Positions 8,046-15,801 of a stretch of 64,000 nucleotides of DNA are shown in pieces (positions within the stretch are counted from its first letter, which is position 1; each line of letters begins with the position of its first letter). A program made the translations under genes and the position numbers. The notes beneath the pieces were generated by a model. The model was not told the DNA's origin, searched no databases, and worked only from the letters and a program-made list of their open reading frames with translations. This stretch comes from Brevibacillus massiliensis (GTDB lineage: Bacteria > Bacillota > Bacilli > Brevibacillales > Brevibacillaceae): positions 233,981 through 297,980 of the forward strand of contig NZ_HE978538.1 in NCBI RefSeq assembly GCF_000311785.1, read 5' to 3'.

Positions 8046-8918
8046 GTGCGTTTTGATGAGGCCTATTCCGGGAAGGTATTTATCCGCAGTCACAACAACT
8101 ACGAAGAAAGCCAGGCGGTCATCTACGGCATGCCGATGGATTGGACCGTCAGCTTTCGTCCCGGCTCCCGCTTCGGTCCAGGACGTATCCGCGAGGTCTC
8201 GATTGGGCTGGAGGAGTACAGTCCGTATCTGGATCGCCTATTGGAGGACGTAAAGTACTTTGACGCCGGAGACATCCCGCTTCCCTTTGGAAATGTGGAA
8301 GGGAGTCTGGATGCCATCCAATCTTTCGTCAGCAAGATCTTGGACGACGATAAGATGCCGATTGGGCTGGGCGGGGAGCACCTGGTGACCTGGCCGGTGA
8401 TTCAGGCGGTATATCAGAAGTACAAGCAGGATCTCGTCATTTTCCACTTTGACGCCCACACCGACCTGCGCGACCATTACGAAGGATACCCGTACTCCCA
8501 TTCCACGCCGATCAAGAAGGCGTGTGATTTGATCGGCGGCAAAAACGTCTACTCCTTCGGGATCCGCAGCGGAATGAAGGAAGAGTTTTTGTGGGCGAAG
8601 GAGAATATGAACCTGTACAAGTACGACGTGCTGGAACCGGTCAAGAGCGTACTGCCGGAGATCGGCAGCCGGCCGATATACCTGACGATCGACATTGACG
8701 TGCTCGATCCTTCGGCGGCTCCGGGGACCGGCACGACCGAGGCGGGAGGCATTACCTCACGGGAGCTTCTCGATACGATCCACTTCATGGCGAACAATGG
8801 AGCAAACGTGATCGGATGTGATCTCGTGGAAGTGGCTCCGGTCTACGACCACAGTGAAATGACCCAGATCGTCGCTTCGAAAATCGTGCGTGAATTGATT
8901 CTCGGCTTTGTAAAATAA
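8046..8918 (+). CDS. speB: Agmatinase
   Basis: 290 residues, ureohydrolase family. Hydrolyses agmatine to putrescine and urea using a binuclear Mn(II) centre. Metal-binding motifs are all present: GGEH, FHFDAHTDLRDHYEG, and IDIDVLDPSAAPGTGTTEAGG. The GTG start has GAGGAGGAAA 6-8 nt upstream. It is the second gene of the speE-speB unit and is followed by a terminator. The order is the same as in B. subtilis (ywhF-ywhG). Confidence 0.95.
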   Translation: MRFDEAYSGKVFIRSHNNYEESQAVIYGMPMDWTVSFRPGSRFGPGRIREVSIGLEEYSPYLDRLLEDVKYFDAGDIPLPFGNVEGSLDAIQSFVSKILDDDKMPIGLGGEHLVTWPVIQAVYQKYKQDLVIFHFDAHTDLRDHYEGYPYSHSTPIKKACDLIGGKNVYSFGIRSGMKEEFLWAKENMNLYKYDVLEPVKSVLPEIGSRPIYLTIDIDVLDPSAAPGTGTTEAGGITSRELLDTIHFMANNGANVIGCDLVEVAPVYDHSEMTQIVASKIVRELILGFVK

Positions 8919-8927
8919 CACGTTGGG

Positions 8928-8965
8928 AAAGCGCTTCTTGTAAGGGAGCGCTTTTTTGGTACAAT
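8928..8965 (+). terminator. Terminator after speB, overlapping a possible promoter
   Basis: AAAGCGCT (8928-8935) pairs with AGCGCTTT (8947-8954), followed by a T run. The same stretch contains TTGTAA (8938-8943), 16 nt, TACAAT (8960-8965), a plausible sigma-A promoter for ywiB-argS built into the terminator. Confidence 0.6.
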
Positions 8966-9006
8966 GAAACAATGAGGAAAAACGGGCAGGGAAACGAGGA
9001 CAGGTC

Positions 9007-9426
9007 ATGCAAGAGGTTACCATCCATCTGACAATCAGGCAGAGCAGCGGCGGACAGACTGTGGTCACGGATAACCGTTACGATGGCAGGGCGGTACAAA
9101 AAGCGTCCGGCTGGTACTTCTCCTATCAGGAGGACCTGGAAGGGATCGGCGAGGTCGGCGCTGTCATCAAGGTCGCCGAAAGCGATGTGACCCTGCTTCG
9201 CCAAGGCTCCCTGCAAATGAAGCAGGTGTTTTGCAAGAACCGCAGCACAGAATCGGCCTACGTCACTCCGCATGGCCGCTTTCAGTTGAAGACCCATACG
9301 AGAAAGCTGCGGATTGAGCGCACAGGCGACCGGCCGACTGGCATCTCGCTTGCTTACCAGCTGTGGCTGCATGATGAATACCTCGGAGAGTTTGCTTTGA
9401 CATTAGGAATTGAATGGAAGGAGTAG
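9007..9426 (+). CDS. ywiB: DUF1934 family calycin-like protein (YwiB)
   Basis: 139 residues, soluble, beta-rich. The pattern YFSYQEDLEG, VTLLRQGSLQMKQVF, TPHGRF and ISLAYQLWLHDEYLGEFALTLGIEW is that of the DUF1934/YwiB beta-barrel family. The biochemical role is unknown. It stops 3 nt before the argS ATG, the same pairing as ywiB-argS in B. subtilis, so the two are co-transcribed. The SD before the ATG is modest (GGACAGG). Confidence 0.85.
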   Translation: MQEVTIHLTIRQSSGGQTVVTDNRYDGRAVQKASGWYFSYQEDLEGIGEVGAVIKVAESDVTLLRQGSLQMKQVFCKNRSTESAYVTPHGRFQLKTHTRKLRIERTGDRPTGISLAYQLWLHDEYLGEFALTLGIEWKE

Positions 9427-9429
9427 TGG

Positions 9430-11106
9430 ATGAGCATGAGCGTGGTCGAACAAATGAAGCAAAGATTGAAGGCAGAGATTGGTCGCGCAACGGTGCTGGC
9501 CGGCCTGGTCGCTGAAAGCGAGCTGCCGGAAGTCGTGTTGGAAATTCCCAAGGAGAAAGCTCACGGCGACTATGCCACCAACATAGCGATGCAGTTGACG
9601 CGAATTGCCAAAAAACCGCCGCGGCAAATTGCCGAAGCAATCGTGGCCCAATTGGATAAATCGAAAGCCTCCATCGAAAAAGTAGAGATCGCAGGACCGG
9701 GCTTTATCAACTTTTATCTGAATAACAGCTATTTGACCGAGGTGATTGGACAAGTCCTTGCGGCAGGAGCCGACTATGGCCGGACAGACGCCGGACGAGG
9801 CCAGAAGATCAACGTCGAGTTCGTCAGCGCCAACCCTACAGGAAGCCTGCACCTGGGGCACGCCCGCGGAGCAGCTGTCGGCGACAGTTTGTGCAACGTG
9901 CTCGATATGGCCGGCTACCAGGTTACCCGCGAGTATTACATAAACGACGCCGGAAACCAGATCAACAATTTGGCCAAATCGATTGAGGCCCGCTACCGCC
10001 AAGCGCTGGGAGAAGATTTTCCGATGCCGGAGGACGGGTACTACGGACAGGATATCGTAGAGTTTGGCCAGGAATTGGCGAAAGAAGCGGGAGACAAGTA
10101 CGTCAGCCTTCCGGAAGACGAGCGTTTCGCCTTTTTCCGCAATTACGGATTGAGCCGGGAATTAGCCAAGCTGAAGCAGGACCTGGCTGATTTTGGCGTC
10201 CAATTCGACATCTGGTTTTCCGAGACCTCTCTGTACGAGAACGGGGCCGTCGAGAAGATCGTGGAAGTATTGCGGGACAAAGGGGTCGTCTACGAACAGG
10301 ACGGAGCTGTCTGGTTCCGCTCTACAGACTATGGCGACGACAAAGACCGGGTCCTGGTGAAAAACGACGGTTCCTATACGTACCTGACTCCCGACATCGC
10401 CTACCACCAAGACAAGCTGTCGCGCGGCTACGACAAGCTGATCAATATTTGGGGCGCCGACCATCACGGCTACATTCCGCGGATGAAAGCGGCGATCCAG
10501 GCTCTGGGCGGCAAGCCGGATACGCTCGAGGTGATCATCAATCAGATGGTGAACCTGTATCAGGGCGGGGAAAAGGTCAAGATGTCCAAGCGCACCGGAA
10601 AAGCGGTGACGATGCGGGATCTGATGGAAGAAGTCGGGAAAGACGCGACCCGTTACTTCTTTGCCATGCGCAGCCCTGACTCCCACCTCGACTTTGATAT
10701 GGACCTTGCCGTTTCCAAGTCAAACGAAAATCCCGTGTTTTACGTGCAGTACGCACACGCCCGCATCTGCAGCATCCTGCGGCAAGCGGAAGAGAACGGC
10801 ATTACGTTTGATTTGCAGCAGGCCGACTTCAATCAGATCCAAACCGAGAAGGAGATCGACTTGCTCAAGCAGGTAGGGGCTTTCCCGCAGGAGGTGGCAG
10901 AAGCCGCGCGTTCACTTGCCCCCCACTGGGTGGTTCGCTACCTGCACCAATTGGCGACGCTGTTCCACAGCTTTTACAATGCCGAACGCGTCTTGACCGA
11001 CGACCTGGGCAAAACACAGGCAAGGCTTGCCCTTGCCCGGGCGGTGCAAACGGTCGTGCAAAACGGGCTTCGCCTGATCGGGGTTTCAGCTCCGGAAAAA
11101 ATGTAG
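9430..11106 (+). CDS. argS: Arginyl-tRNA synthetase
   Basis: 558 residues, class I aminoacyl-tRNA synthetase. The N-terminal additional domain is at about 1-120. The HIGH signature is [18 protein letters not shown] and the KMSKS-type loop is [17 protein letters not shown]. The C-terminal anticodon-binding DALR domain ends in [13 protein letters not shown]. Length is normal. Two in-frame ATGs (9430 and 9436) are possible. No T-box leader is visible upstream, consistent with co-transcription with ywiB. Confidence 0.96.
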   Translation: MSMSVVEQMKQRLKAEIGRATVLAGLVAESELPEVVLEIPKEKAHGDYATNIAMQLTRIAKKPPRQIAEAIVAQLDKSKASIEKVEIAGPGFINFYLNNSYLTEVIGQVLAAGADYGRTDAGRGQKINVEFVSANPTGSLHLGHARGAAVGDSLCNVLDMAGYQVTREYYINDAGNQINNLAKSIEARYRQALGEDFPMPEDGYYGQDIVEFGQELAKEAGDKYVSLPEDERFAFFRNYGLSRELAKLKQDLADFGVQFDIWFSETSLYENGAVEKIVEVLRDKGVVYEQDGAVWFRSTDYGDDKDRVLVKNDGSYTYLTPDIAYHQDKLSRGYDKLINIWGADHHGYIPRMKAAIQALGGKPDTLEVIINQMVNLYQGGEKVKMSKRTGKAVTMRDLMEEVGKDATRYFFAMRSPDSHLDFDMDLAVSKSNENPVFYVQYAHARICSILRQAEENGITFDLQQADFNQIQTEKEIDLLKQVGAFPQEVAEAARSLAPHWVVRYLHQLATLFHSFYNAERVLTDDLGKTQARLALARAVQTVVQNGLRLIGVSAPEKM

Positions 11107-11179
11107 GAAAAGCCCTGAACTGGCGTGATGCCAGGGCAAACGGGCAAGTTTTCGCCCAAAATGTAGATGTAATCCATGT

Positions 11180-11217
11180 AAAAACGCGGGGCGCTTTTTG
11201 CTTTCCCCGCGTTTTTG
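11180..11217. terminator. Strong bidirectional terminator after argS
   Basis: AAAAACGCGGGG (11180-11191) pairs with CCCCGCGTTTTT (11205-11216), a 12-bp stem with A and T flanks. It lies between argS (+) and the short convergent gene at 11238-11384 (-). Confidence 0.85.
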
Positions 11218-11237
11218 CTATAAAATCGTTCAGCGCT

Positions 11238-11384
11238 TTACTCGGATTCCGCCTTTTTTGCCTTTGTACCTTTTCCGGCGTACTTGTCAATCTTCCCCTC
11301 TTTTTCATGCAGCGTATAGCCGTGCATGCCGCTTCCGTTATACCCCATATCGTTTTTCGTGTTGCCGTATTTGTCGCTTGTCAT
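11238..11384 (-). CDS. 48-residue hydrophilic protein
   Basis: ATG at 11384 reading leftward to TAA at 11238. The product begins MTSDKYGNTKNDMGYNG and ends GKGTKAKKAESE; it is rich in Gly, Lys, Tyr and Asn, with no hydrophobic segment and no Cys. A perfect GGAGGT SD (11391-11396) lies 6 nt upstream, and a strong terminator follows 20 nt after the stop, which together argue for a real gene. Size and composition recall small spore-core or coat-associated proteins, but I recognise no family and claim no function. Confidence 0.6.
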   Translation of the reverse strand: MTSDKYGNTKNDMGYNGSGMHGYTLHEKEGKIDKYAGKGTKAKKAESE

Positions 11385-11553
11385 GGCGAAACCTCCTTCT
11401 TGTTTCTTGTTAGTTTCACGTCACGGCAATATTTCATGCATGACCCGAGCCTGTCAACAATGCTAATATGGAAAAAAGGAAGTTTGAACTGCCGGAAAGT
11501 TGGCAGTTGTGCGACGAATCTTCGGCACATTGCTAACGGGAAGGAGGAGAACG

Positions 11554-13035
11554 GTGACCAACTGGCCGATTTCAGACACAAAAGAGATGCTGCAGGCCAT
11601 TCTAGGGACGATTGACGAAGGGATTCACGTGGTGGATGCGAACGGCATCACCATTTTCTACAATCACGTGGCTGCCAAACTGGACGGATTAACCCCCGAG
11701 GAGGTTCTGGGCAAGCCCGTGCTGGAGGTCTTCCCCTCACTGGACAGGGAATCGAGCACACTGCTGCGGGTCATCAAGGACGGCGAACCGATATACAACC
11801 AGCCGCAAACGTATACCAATTGGCGAGGAATGCGGGTCGAAACGGTCAATACAACGCTCCCTGTGCGAGTCGGGCAGCGGCTGGTTGGAGCGGTTGAGGT
11901 GGCCAAAGACATCCGGAAGCTGCGTGAGCTGTCGGAGAAGCTGATCGACCTGCAGGCCCAGGTGAGAAAGCCGAAACGGGCCCGGCGTTTTTCTTCCGAT
12001 GGCACTGTGTATCGGTTTGATGATATTTTGACGCAATCTTCCGAGTTGATCCGCATCAAAGAACGGGCCCGGCGGGCGGCCCGGACGAATTCGCCGATCT
12101 TGATCTCCGGGGAGACCGGCACGGGGAAAGAACTGCTGGTACAATCCATCCACCAGGCGTCTTCCCGCAGCGGCAGCCCGTTCATCGCCCAGAACTGTGC
12201 CGCAATGCCGTCCTCCCTCCTGGAGGGCATCCTGTTCGGGACGACGAAGGGAAGCTTTACCGGAGCCGATGACCGACCGGGATTGTTTGAACTGGCAAAT
12301 GGAGGAACGCTGTTTCTTGACGAATTGAACAGCATGCCGCTCGATCTGCAGGCAAAACTGCTGCGAGTGCTGCAGGATGGAATCATCCGCCGCATCGGCC
12401 ATACCCAGTCGATGGAAGTGGACGTGCGGATCATCGCCGCGACCAACGAAAATCCCCAGGAAGCAGTCAAGCAAGGGCTGCTGCGGGCCGATTTGTACTA
12501 CCGGATCAACGTCGTTTCCTTTGAGCTTCCTCCGCTGCGCCGTCGAAAGGAAGACATTGAGCTTTTAACCAGCCATTTTATCGACAAGTACAATCGTTCA
12601 TTTCAGTTGAACGTCACCGGGATCGACAGCGAGGTCCGGGAACTGTTTTACCACTACGATTGGCCTGGCAACGTCCGTGAACTGGAGCACGTCATCGAAG
12701 CGGCGATGAATCTGGTAGAAGGGGAGATCATCAAGCCGGAAAACCTGCCGCAGTACGTCGTTGACAGGGCCGCCCACCGGGAAGATTCAGGCATGACAGT
12801 GTCGTCCCTCCCGCCGCTCCAAGGAAAGACCGGAAAACTTCGGGATGTCTTGCAGGCCACGGAGGAAGCCATGATCAACCAGGCTTTGCAGGCCACCCAA
12901 GGGAACATTTTGCAGGCGGCAAAACGGCTTGGGATCCCGAGACAGACCCTTCAATACAAGTTGAACCAAAGACAGACAGGTGCCAAAAATTCGGCATCTG
13001 CGGCAGATGAAGAGGGCAAAAAAGCGAATTTTTAG
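11554..13035 (+). CDS. PAS-domain sigma-54-dependent activator, probable kamA regulator
   Basis: 493 residues. The PAS sensor (about 10-125) resembles RocR/BkdR-type Bacillus activators. The AAA+ domain (about 150-395) has Walker A GETGTGKE (about 186-193), the sigma-54 contact loop as GSFTGA (about 233-238, a common variant of GAFTGA), and Walker B LFLDELNSMP. A Fis-type helix-turn-helix sits at the C-terminus (NILQAAKRLGIPRQTLQYKL). The GTG at 11554 has AAGGAGG 7-8 nt upstream; a longer start at 11500 has no SD. It is directly upstream of kamA, whose promoter has an excellent -24/-12 element, so control of lysine degradation is the likely role (inference). The ligand of the PAS domain is unknown. 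Confidence 0.9.
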   Translation: MTNWPISDTKEMLQAILGTIDEGIHVVDANGITIFYNHVAAKLDGLTPEEVLGKPVLEVFPSLDRESSTLLRVIKDGEPIYNQPQTYTNWRGMRVETVNTTLPVRVGQRLVGAVEVAKDIRKLRELSEKLIDLQAQVRKPKRARRFSSDGTVYRFDDILTQSSELIRIKERARRAARTNSPILISGETGTGKELLVQSIHQASSRSGSPFIAQNCAAMPSSLLEGILFGTTKGSFTGADDRPGLFELANGGTLFLDELNSMPLDLQAKLLRVLQDGIIRRIGHTQSMEVDVRIIAATNENPQEAVKQGLLRADLYYRINVVSFELPPLRRRKEDIELLTSHFIDKYNRSFQLNVTGIDSEVRELFYHYDWPGNVRELEHVIEAAMNLVEGEIIKPENLPQYVVDRAAHREDSGMTVSSLPPLQGKTGKLRDVLQATEEAMINQALQATQGNILQAAKRLGIPRQTLQYKLNQRQTGAKNSASAADEEGKKANF

Positions 13036-13057
13036 CCGTTTTTCCCGCAGCTTTTCA

Positions 13058-13075
13058 TTGGCATGGAGTTTGCAA
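13058..13075 (+). promoter_or_regulatory. Sigma-54 (-24/-12) promoter of kamA
   Basis: TTGGCATGGAGTTTGCAA: GG at 13060-13061 and GC at 13072-13073 separated by exactly 10 nt, matching TTGGCAN6TTGCA. Predicted start near 13085, about 50 nt before kamA. The gene immediately upstream encodes a sigma-54 activator. Confidence 0.85.
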
Positions 13076-13135
13076 CACCTTTTTTCGAAATCGTTTTCAC
13101 ATTTGTACGAGAACGGAAAAAGGAGTGGATTGCTG

Positions 13136-14479
13136 ATGGCAGCTGTCATGCGTGATTGGCGTTCGGTTGAATTGTGGAAAGATGTTACGGAGGAACAGTG
13201 GAACGATTGGATGTGGCAATTGACCCACACGGTCAAAACCGTGGATGACCTGAAGAAAGTAATTAACCTGACTCCTGACGAAGAAACAGGCGTGGGTATC
13301 TCCAACCAGACGATACCCCTTAATATCACCCCGTATTACGCTCTGCTGATGGATCCGGATGATCCCAAGGATCCGGTGAGGATGCAGTCGGTCCCGCTGT
13401 CCCAGGAGATGATCCGGACCAGGTACGACATGGAAGACCCACTCCACGAGGATGATGACTCGCCGGTTCCCGGCTTGACTCACCGCTATCCTGATCGCGT
13501 GCTGTTTTTGGTGACCAATCAGTGCTCGATGTACTGCCGGTACTGCACGCGCCGCCGGTTTTCCGGTCAGATCGGGATGGGCGTGCCCAAGAAGCAGCTG
13601 GATGCCTGCATCGAGTACATTCGCAATACACCGGAAGTGCGGGATGTGCTGCTCTCAGGGGGAGACGGACTGCTGATTAACGACCGCATCCTGGAGTACA
13701 TTCTCAGCAACCTGCGGGCGATTCCACACGTGGAGATTATCCGCATCGGCACGAGGGCTCCTGTCGTGTTCCCGCAGCGGATTACGGAAAACCTCTGCAG
13801 CATCTTGAAAAAATACCACCCGGTTTGGCTGAACACTCACTTCAACCACCCGCGCGAGATAACGGAAGAAGCGGCCAAAGCCTGTGAGATGCTGGCCAAT
13901 GCCGGGGTGCCGCTGGGCAACCAATCGGTCATTCTGGCCGGGATCAACGACTGCCCGCACACCATGAAAAAACTGATGCACGAACTGGTGAAGATCCGGG
14001 TTCGCCCGTACTACATTTACCAGTGCGATCTGTCGGAAGGAATCGGGCACTTCCGGGCGCCTGTCAGCAAAGGGATCGAGATTATGGAACACCTTCGCGG
14101 GCACACTTCCGGCTACGCCGTGCCGACGTTCGTCGTGGACGCACCGCACGGCGGCGGAAAAATCCCGGTTGCGCCAAACTACATGATTTCCCAGTCATCA
14201 GACAAGGTTGTTCTGCGCAACTTTGAAGGTGTGATCACCTCCTATCCGGAACCGAAAAACTACCATGCCCACGACGAAGAAAATTGTGAGTACTGTCAGG
14301 CTGCAAAAGGAAAAGCAGTCGGCATCGCCGCCCTGATGAAAGATGAGGCGAACAACCTGGAGCCGGTCGGATTGGCTCGCAATGAACGGATCAAAGCGAC
14401 AAAAGTGAAGTCACTGGCAGATGTTCGCCGGGAACAGGCGGAAAAGAAACAGCAGCCAAAAGAAACGGCGGTCAAGTAG
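13136..14479 (+). CDS. kamA: Lysine 2,3-aminomutase
   Basis: 447 residues; radical SAM, PLP-dependent. Interconverts L-alpha-lysine and L-beta-lysine, either the first step of lysine catabolism or a route to beta-lysine osmolytes. The cluster-binding motif is CSMYCRYC (Cys130, 134, 137). Further family motifs: LLSGGDGLLINDRILEYIL, RIGTRAPVVFPQRI, WLNTHFNHPREI, and VVDAPHGGGKIPVAPNY near the PLP site. A Cys-containing tail follows (HDEENCEYCQ). ATG 13136 was chosen as the family N-terminus; a TTG at 13130 is closer to the SD and also possible. The next kam-pathway genes (beta-lysine mutase, ablB acetyltransferase) are absent here, so the pathway end-point cannot be told. Confidence 0.93.
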   Translation: MAAVMRDWRSVELWKDVTEEQWNDWMWQLTHTVKTVDDLKKVINLTPDEETGVGISNQTIPLNITPYYALLMDPDDPKDPVRMQSVPLSQEMIRTRYDMEDPLHEDDDSPVPGLTHRYPDRVLFLVTNQCSMYCRYCTRRRFSGQIGMGVPKKQLDACIEYIRNTPEVRDVLLSGGDGLLINDRILEYILSNLRAIPHVEIIRIGTRAPVVFPQRITENLCSILKKYHPVWLNTHFNHPREITEEAAKACEMLANAGVPLGNQSVILAGINDCPHTMKKLMHELVKIRVRPYYIYQCDLSEGIGHFRAPVSKGIEIMEHLRGHTSGYAVPTFVVDAPHGGGKIPVAPNYMISQSSDKVVLRNFEGVITSYPEPKNYHAHDEENCEYCQAAKGKAVGIAALMKDEANNLEPVGLARNERIKATKVKSLADVRREQAEKKQQPKETAVK

Positions 14480-14502
14480 TCGCCCGCTGAACCTGTGCAA
14501 AG

Positions 14503-14541
14503 ACAGCATGTCTTGGAAATCAAGGCGTGCTGTTTTTTTTA
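14503..14541 (+). terminator. Terminator after kamA
   Basis: A 13-bp stem (14503-14515 with 14521-14533, including G-U pairs), GAAAT loop, then a run of eight T. Confidence 0.8.
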
Positions 14542-14638
14542 TTTACTGAAACGGACCACCTCCTTCTCTCGTCAAAAAAGTAACTCCGGAGTGATAGAGA
14601 AAAAATGGACTTTAATTGAAGAAAGGTCAGGTGCAAGT

Positions 14639-15559
14639 ATGAAAAAACAAATCCTTTCCGCCATCACGGCGGCAGCGTTGATATCCAGTTTATCCGTCAG
14701 TTCAGCGTTCGCTTTTACCGATCTGACTCCCGAACAGCAAGGGCCGATCTCGTCTTTGGCGGAGCGGGGCATCGTCAGCGGTGTGGACGCCGGGCACTTT
14801 GTGCCGCAGGGGAAGATCACCTACGCAGAGAGCATCCAATTGATCGTCAAGGCGTTCGACTTGAATCTCGCAGCCGCCAGCTTTGTAAAAGCTCCCGCAG
14901 CATCCGATTTCTTTACGAAGGTACCCAATAACGCGTGGTATGCAAAGGCGTTTATCAGCGCCAAGGCAAACGGGCTCGAGATTCCCGAGGACATCGATCC
15001 GAACAGCACCATCACCCGCGAGCAATTCGCCGATCTGCTGATTCACGCTTTGGAAATGAAGGGTGACCTCCCGGTTGTGAAGATGATGGTCGTATTTGCC
15101 GACGCTGATGAGATCGATCCAAGCTGCAGCGGCAGTGTACAGCGGTTGGTCCTGCACAAGATCACGACTCCGGGTGAGGACGGCAAATTTTACCCGAAGC
15201 ACGAGCTGACCCGAGGGGAGGCCAGCATTTGGGTGTATCATGCGCTCCAACGGTTGGAGTCCATGTCGGAAAAACCGGCCCCCCAAGAAGAAGTAAGCTT
15301 TACCGTCGAGAAGGTGAATGAAGAGGTAAACAAGGTCGTGTTGTCTCGCGGCCAGAAGCAGACGACCGGCTACAGCATCAAGGTTGACGCGATTCGCTTT
15401 ACCGAGGACGGACAGGCGGTCATCAGCTACTCTCTCGGCGACCCGGCCCCCGGCAGCATGAATGGGGAGATGATCACCGAACCCAAAGCGGAAGCCTACA
15501 TCCCCGCCAAGTATCAGCCGGTGCTGGAGCCCTCGGACAGCGGCCCAGCGACGCCCTAG
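14639..15559 (+). CDS. Secreted SLH protein with C-terminal PrcB-like domain
   Basis: 306 residues. Signal peptide at residues 1-24 (cleavage near SSAFA). Three degenerate S-layer-homology repeats follow (about 25-205; markers GIVSGVDAGHFVPQGKITYAE, ANGLEIPEDIDPNSTITREQFADLL, FYPKHELTRGEASIWVYHAL), which anchor to the cell wall. The C-terminal domain (about 220-285) has GYSIKVDAIRFTEDGQAVISY, the pattern of the PrcB protease-complex domain. The tail is Pro-rich. GAAAGGTCAGG lies ahead of the ATG; a longer upstream frame lacks the signal peptide start. Exact role unknown. It is transcribed alone, between two terminators. Confidence 0.8.
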   Translation: MKKQILSAITAAALISSLSVSSAFAFTDLTPEQQGPISSLAERGIVSGVDAGHFVPQGKITYAESIQLIVKAFDLNLAAASFVKAPAASDFFTKVPNNAWYAKAFISAKANGLEIPEDIDPNSTITREQFADLLIHALEMKGDLPVVKMMVVFADADEIDPSCSGSVQRLVLHKITTPGEDGKFYPKHELTRGEASIWVYHALQRLESMSEKPAPQEEVSFTVEKVNEEVNKVVLSRGQKQTTGYSIKVDAIRFTEDGQAVISYSLGDPAPGSMNGEMITEPKAEAYIPAKYQPVLEPSDSGPATP

Positions 15560-15608
15560 GGTCGTAAGACGGCTCCATCAATAAAAATGGCAATTTCCGC
15601 CGCTCCCC

Positions 15609-15630
15609 GGGCCTTTTAGGCCCTTTTTTT
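15609..15630 (+). terminator. Terminator after SLH-PrcB gene
   Basis: GGGCC (15609-15613), TTTTA loop, GGCCC (15619-15623), then seven T. Confidence 0.75.
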
Positions 15631-15680
15631 ATTAATGTCCTTCCGTGCTGATCTTGTGATATATTCAAATCAATATGGAA

Positions 15681-15698
15681 ACTGAGTGAACGCTCAGT
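15681..15698. promoter_or_regulatory. Putative TetR operator 1 upstream of fadF
   Basis: ACTGAGTGAACGCTCAGT, an 18-bp palindrome with one G-T mismatch pair and AA centre. It shares the CGCTCA half-site with 18040-18053 and 23536-23549. Inferred binding site of the TetR protein encoded at 23573. Confidence 0.65.
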
Positions 15699-15720
15699 AG
15701 GTAAAATGCAGATGATCTGC

Positions 15721-15738
15721 AATGAATACTCGTTCATT
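15721..15738. promoter_or_regulatory. Putative TetR operator 2 upstream of fadF
   Basis: AATGAATACTCGTTCATT: six perfect outer pairs. It resembles the TGAATGA...TCATTCA FadR boxes of B. subtilis more than operator 1 does. A possible -10 GATAAT (15754-15759) follows. Confidence 0.5.
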
Positions 15739-15801
15739 TTTTAAAATAGTTCTGATAATATAAAAAATACGGAGGATAAAGAGAAAAGGGAGTTGAGAGA
15801 A

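Noticed and set aside
8919-9006. T-box or other tRNA-sensing leader for argS
   Set aside because: argS follows ywiB by 3 nt and no specifier loop or T-box core sequence is visible before ywiB.
11107-11180. Two small hairpins directly after argS (GCCCTG/CAGGGC and GGGC/GCCC)
   Set aside because: Short stems without T tracts; I could not support an RNA gene, and the real terminator lies at 11180-11217.
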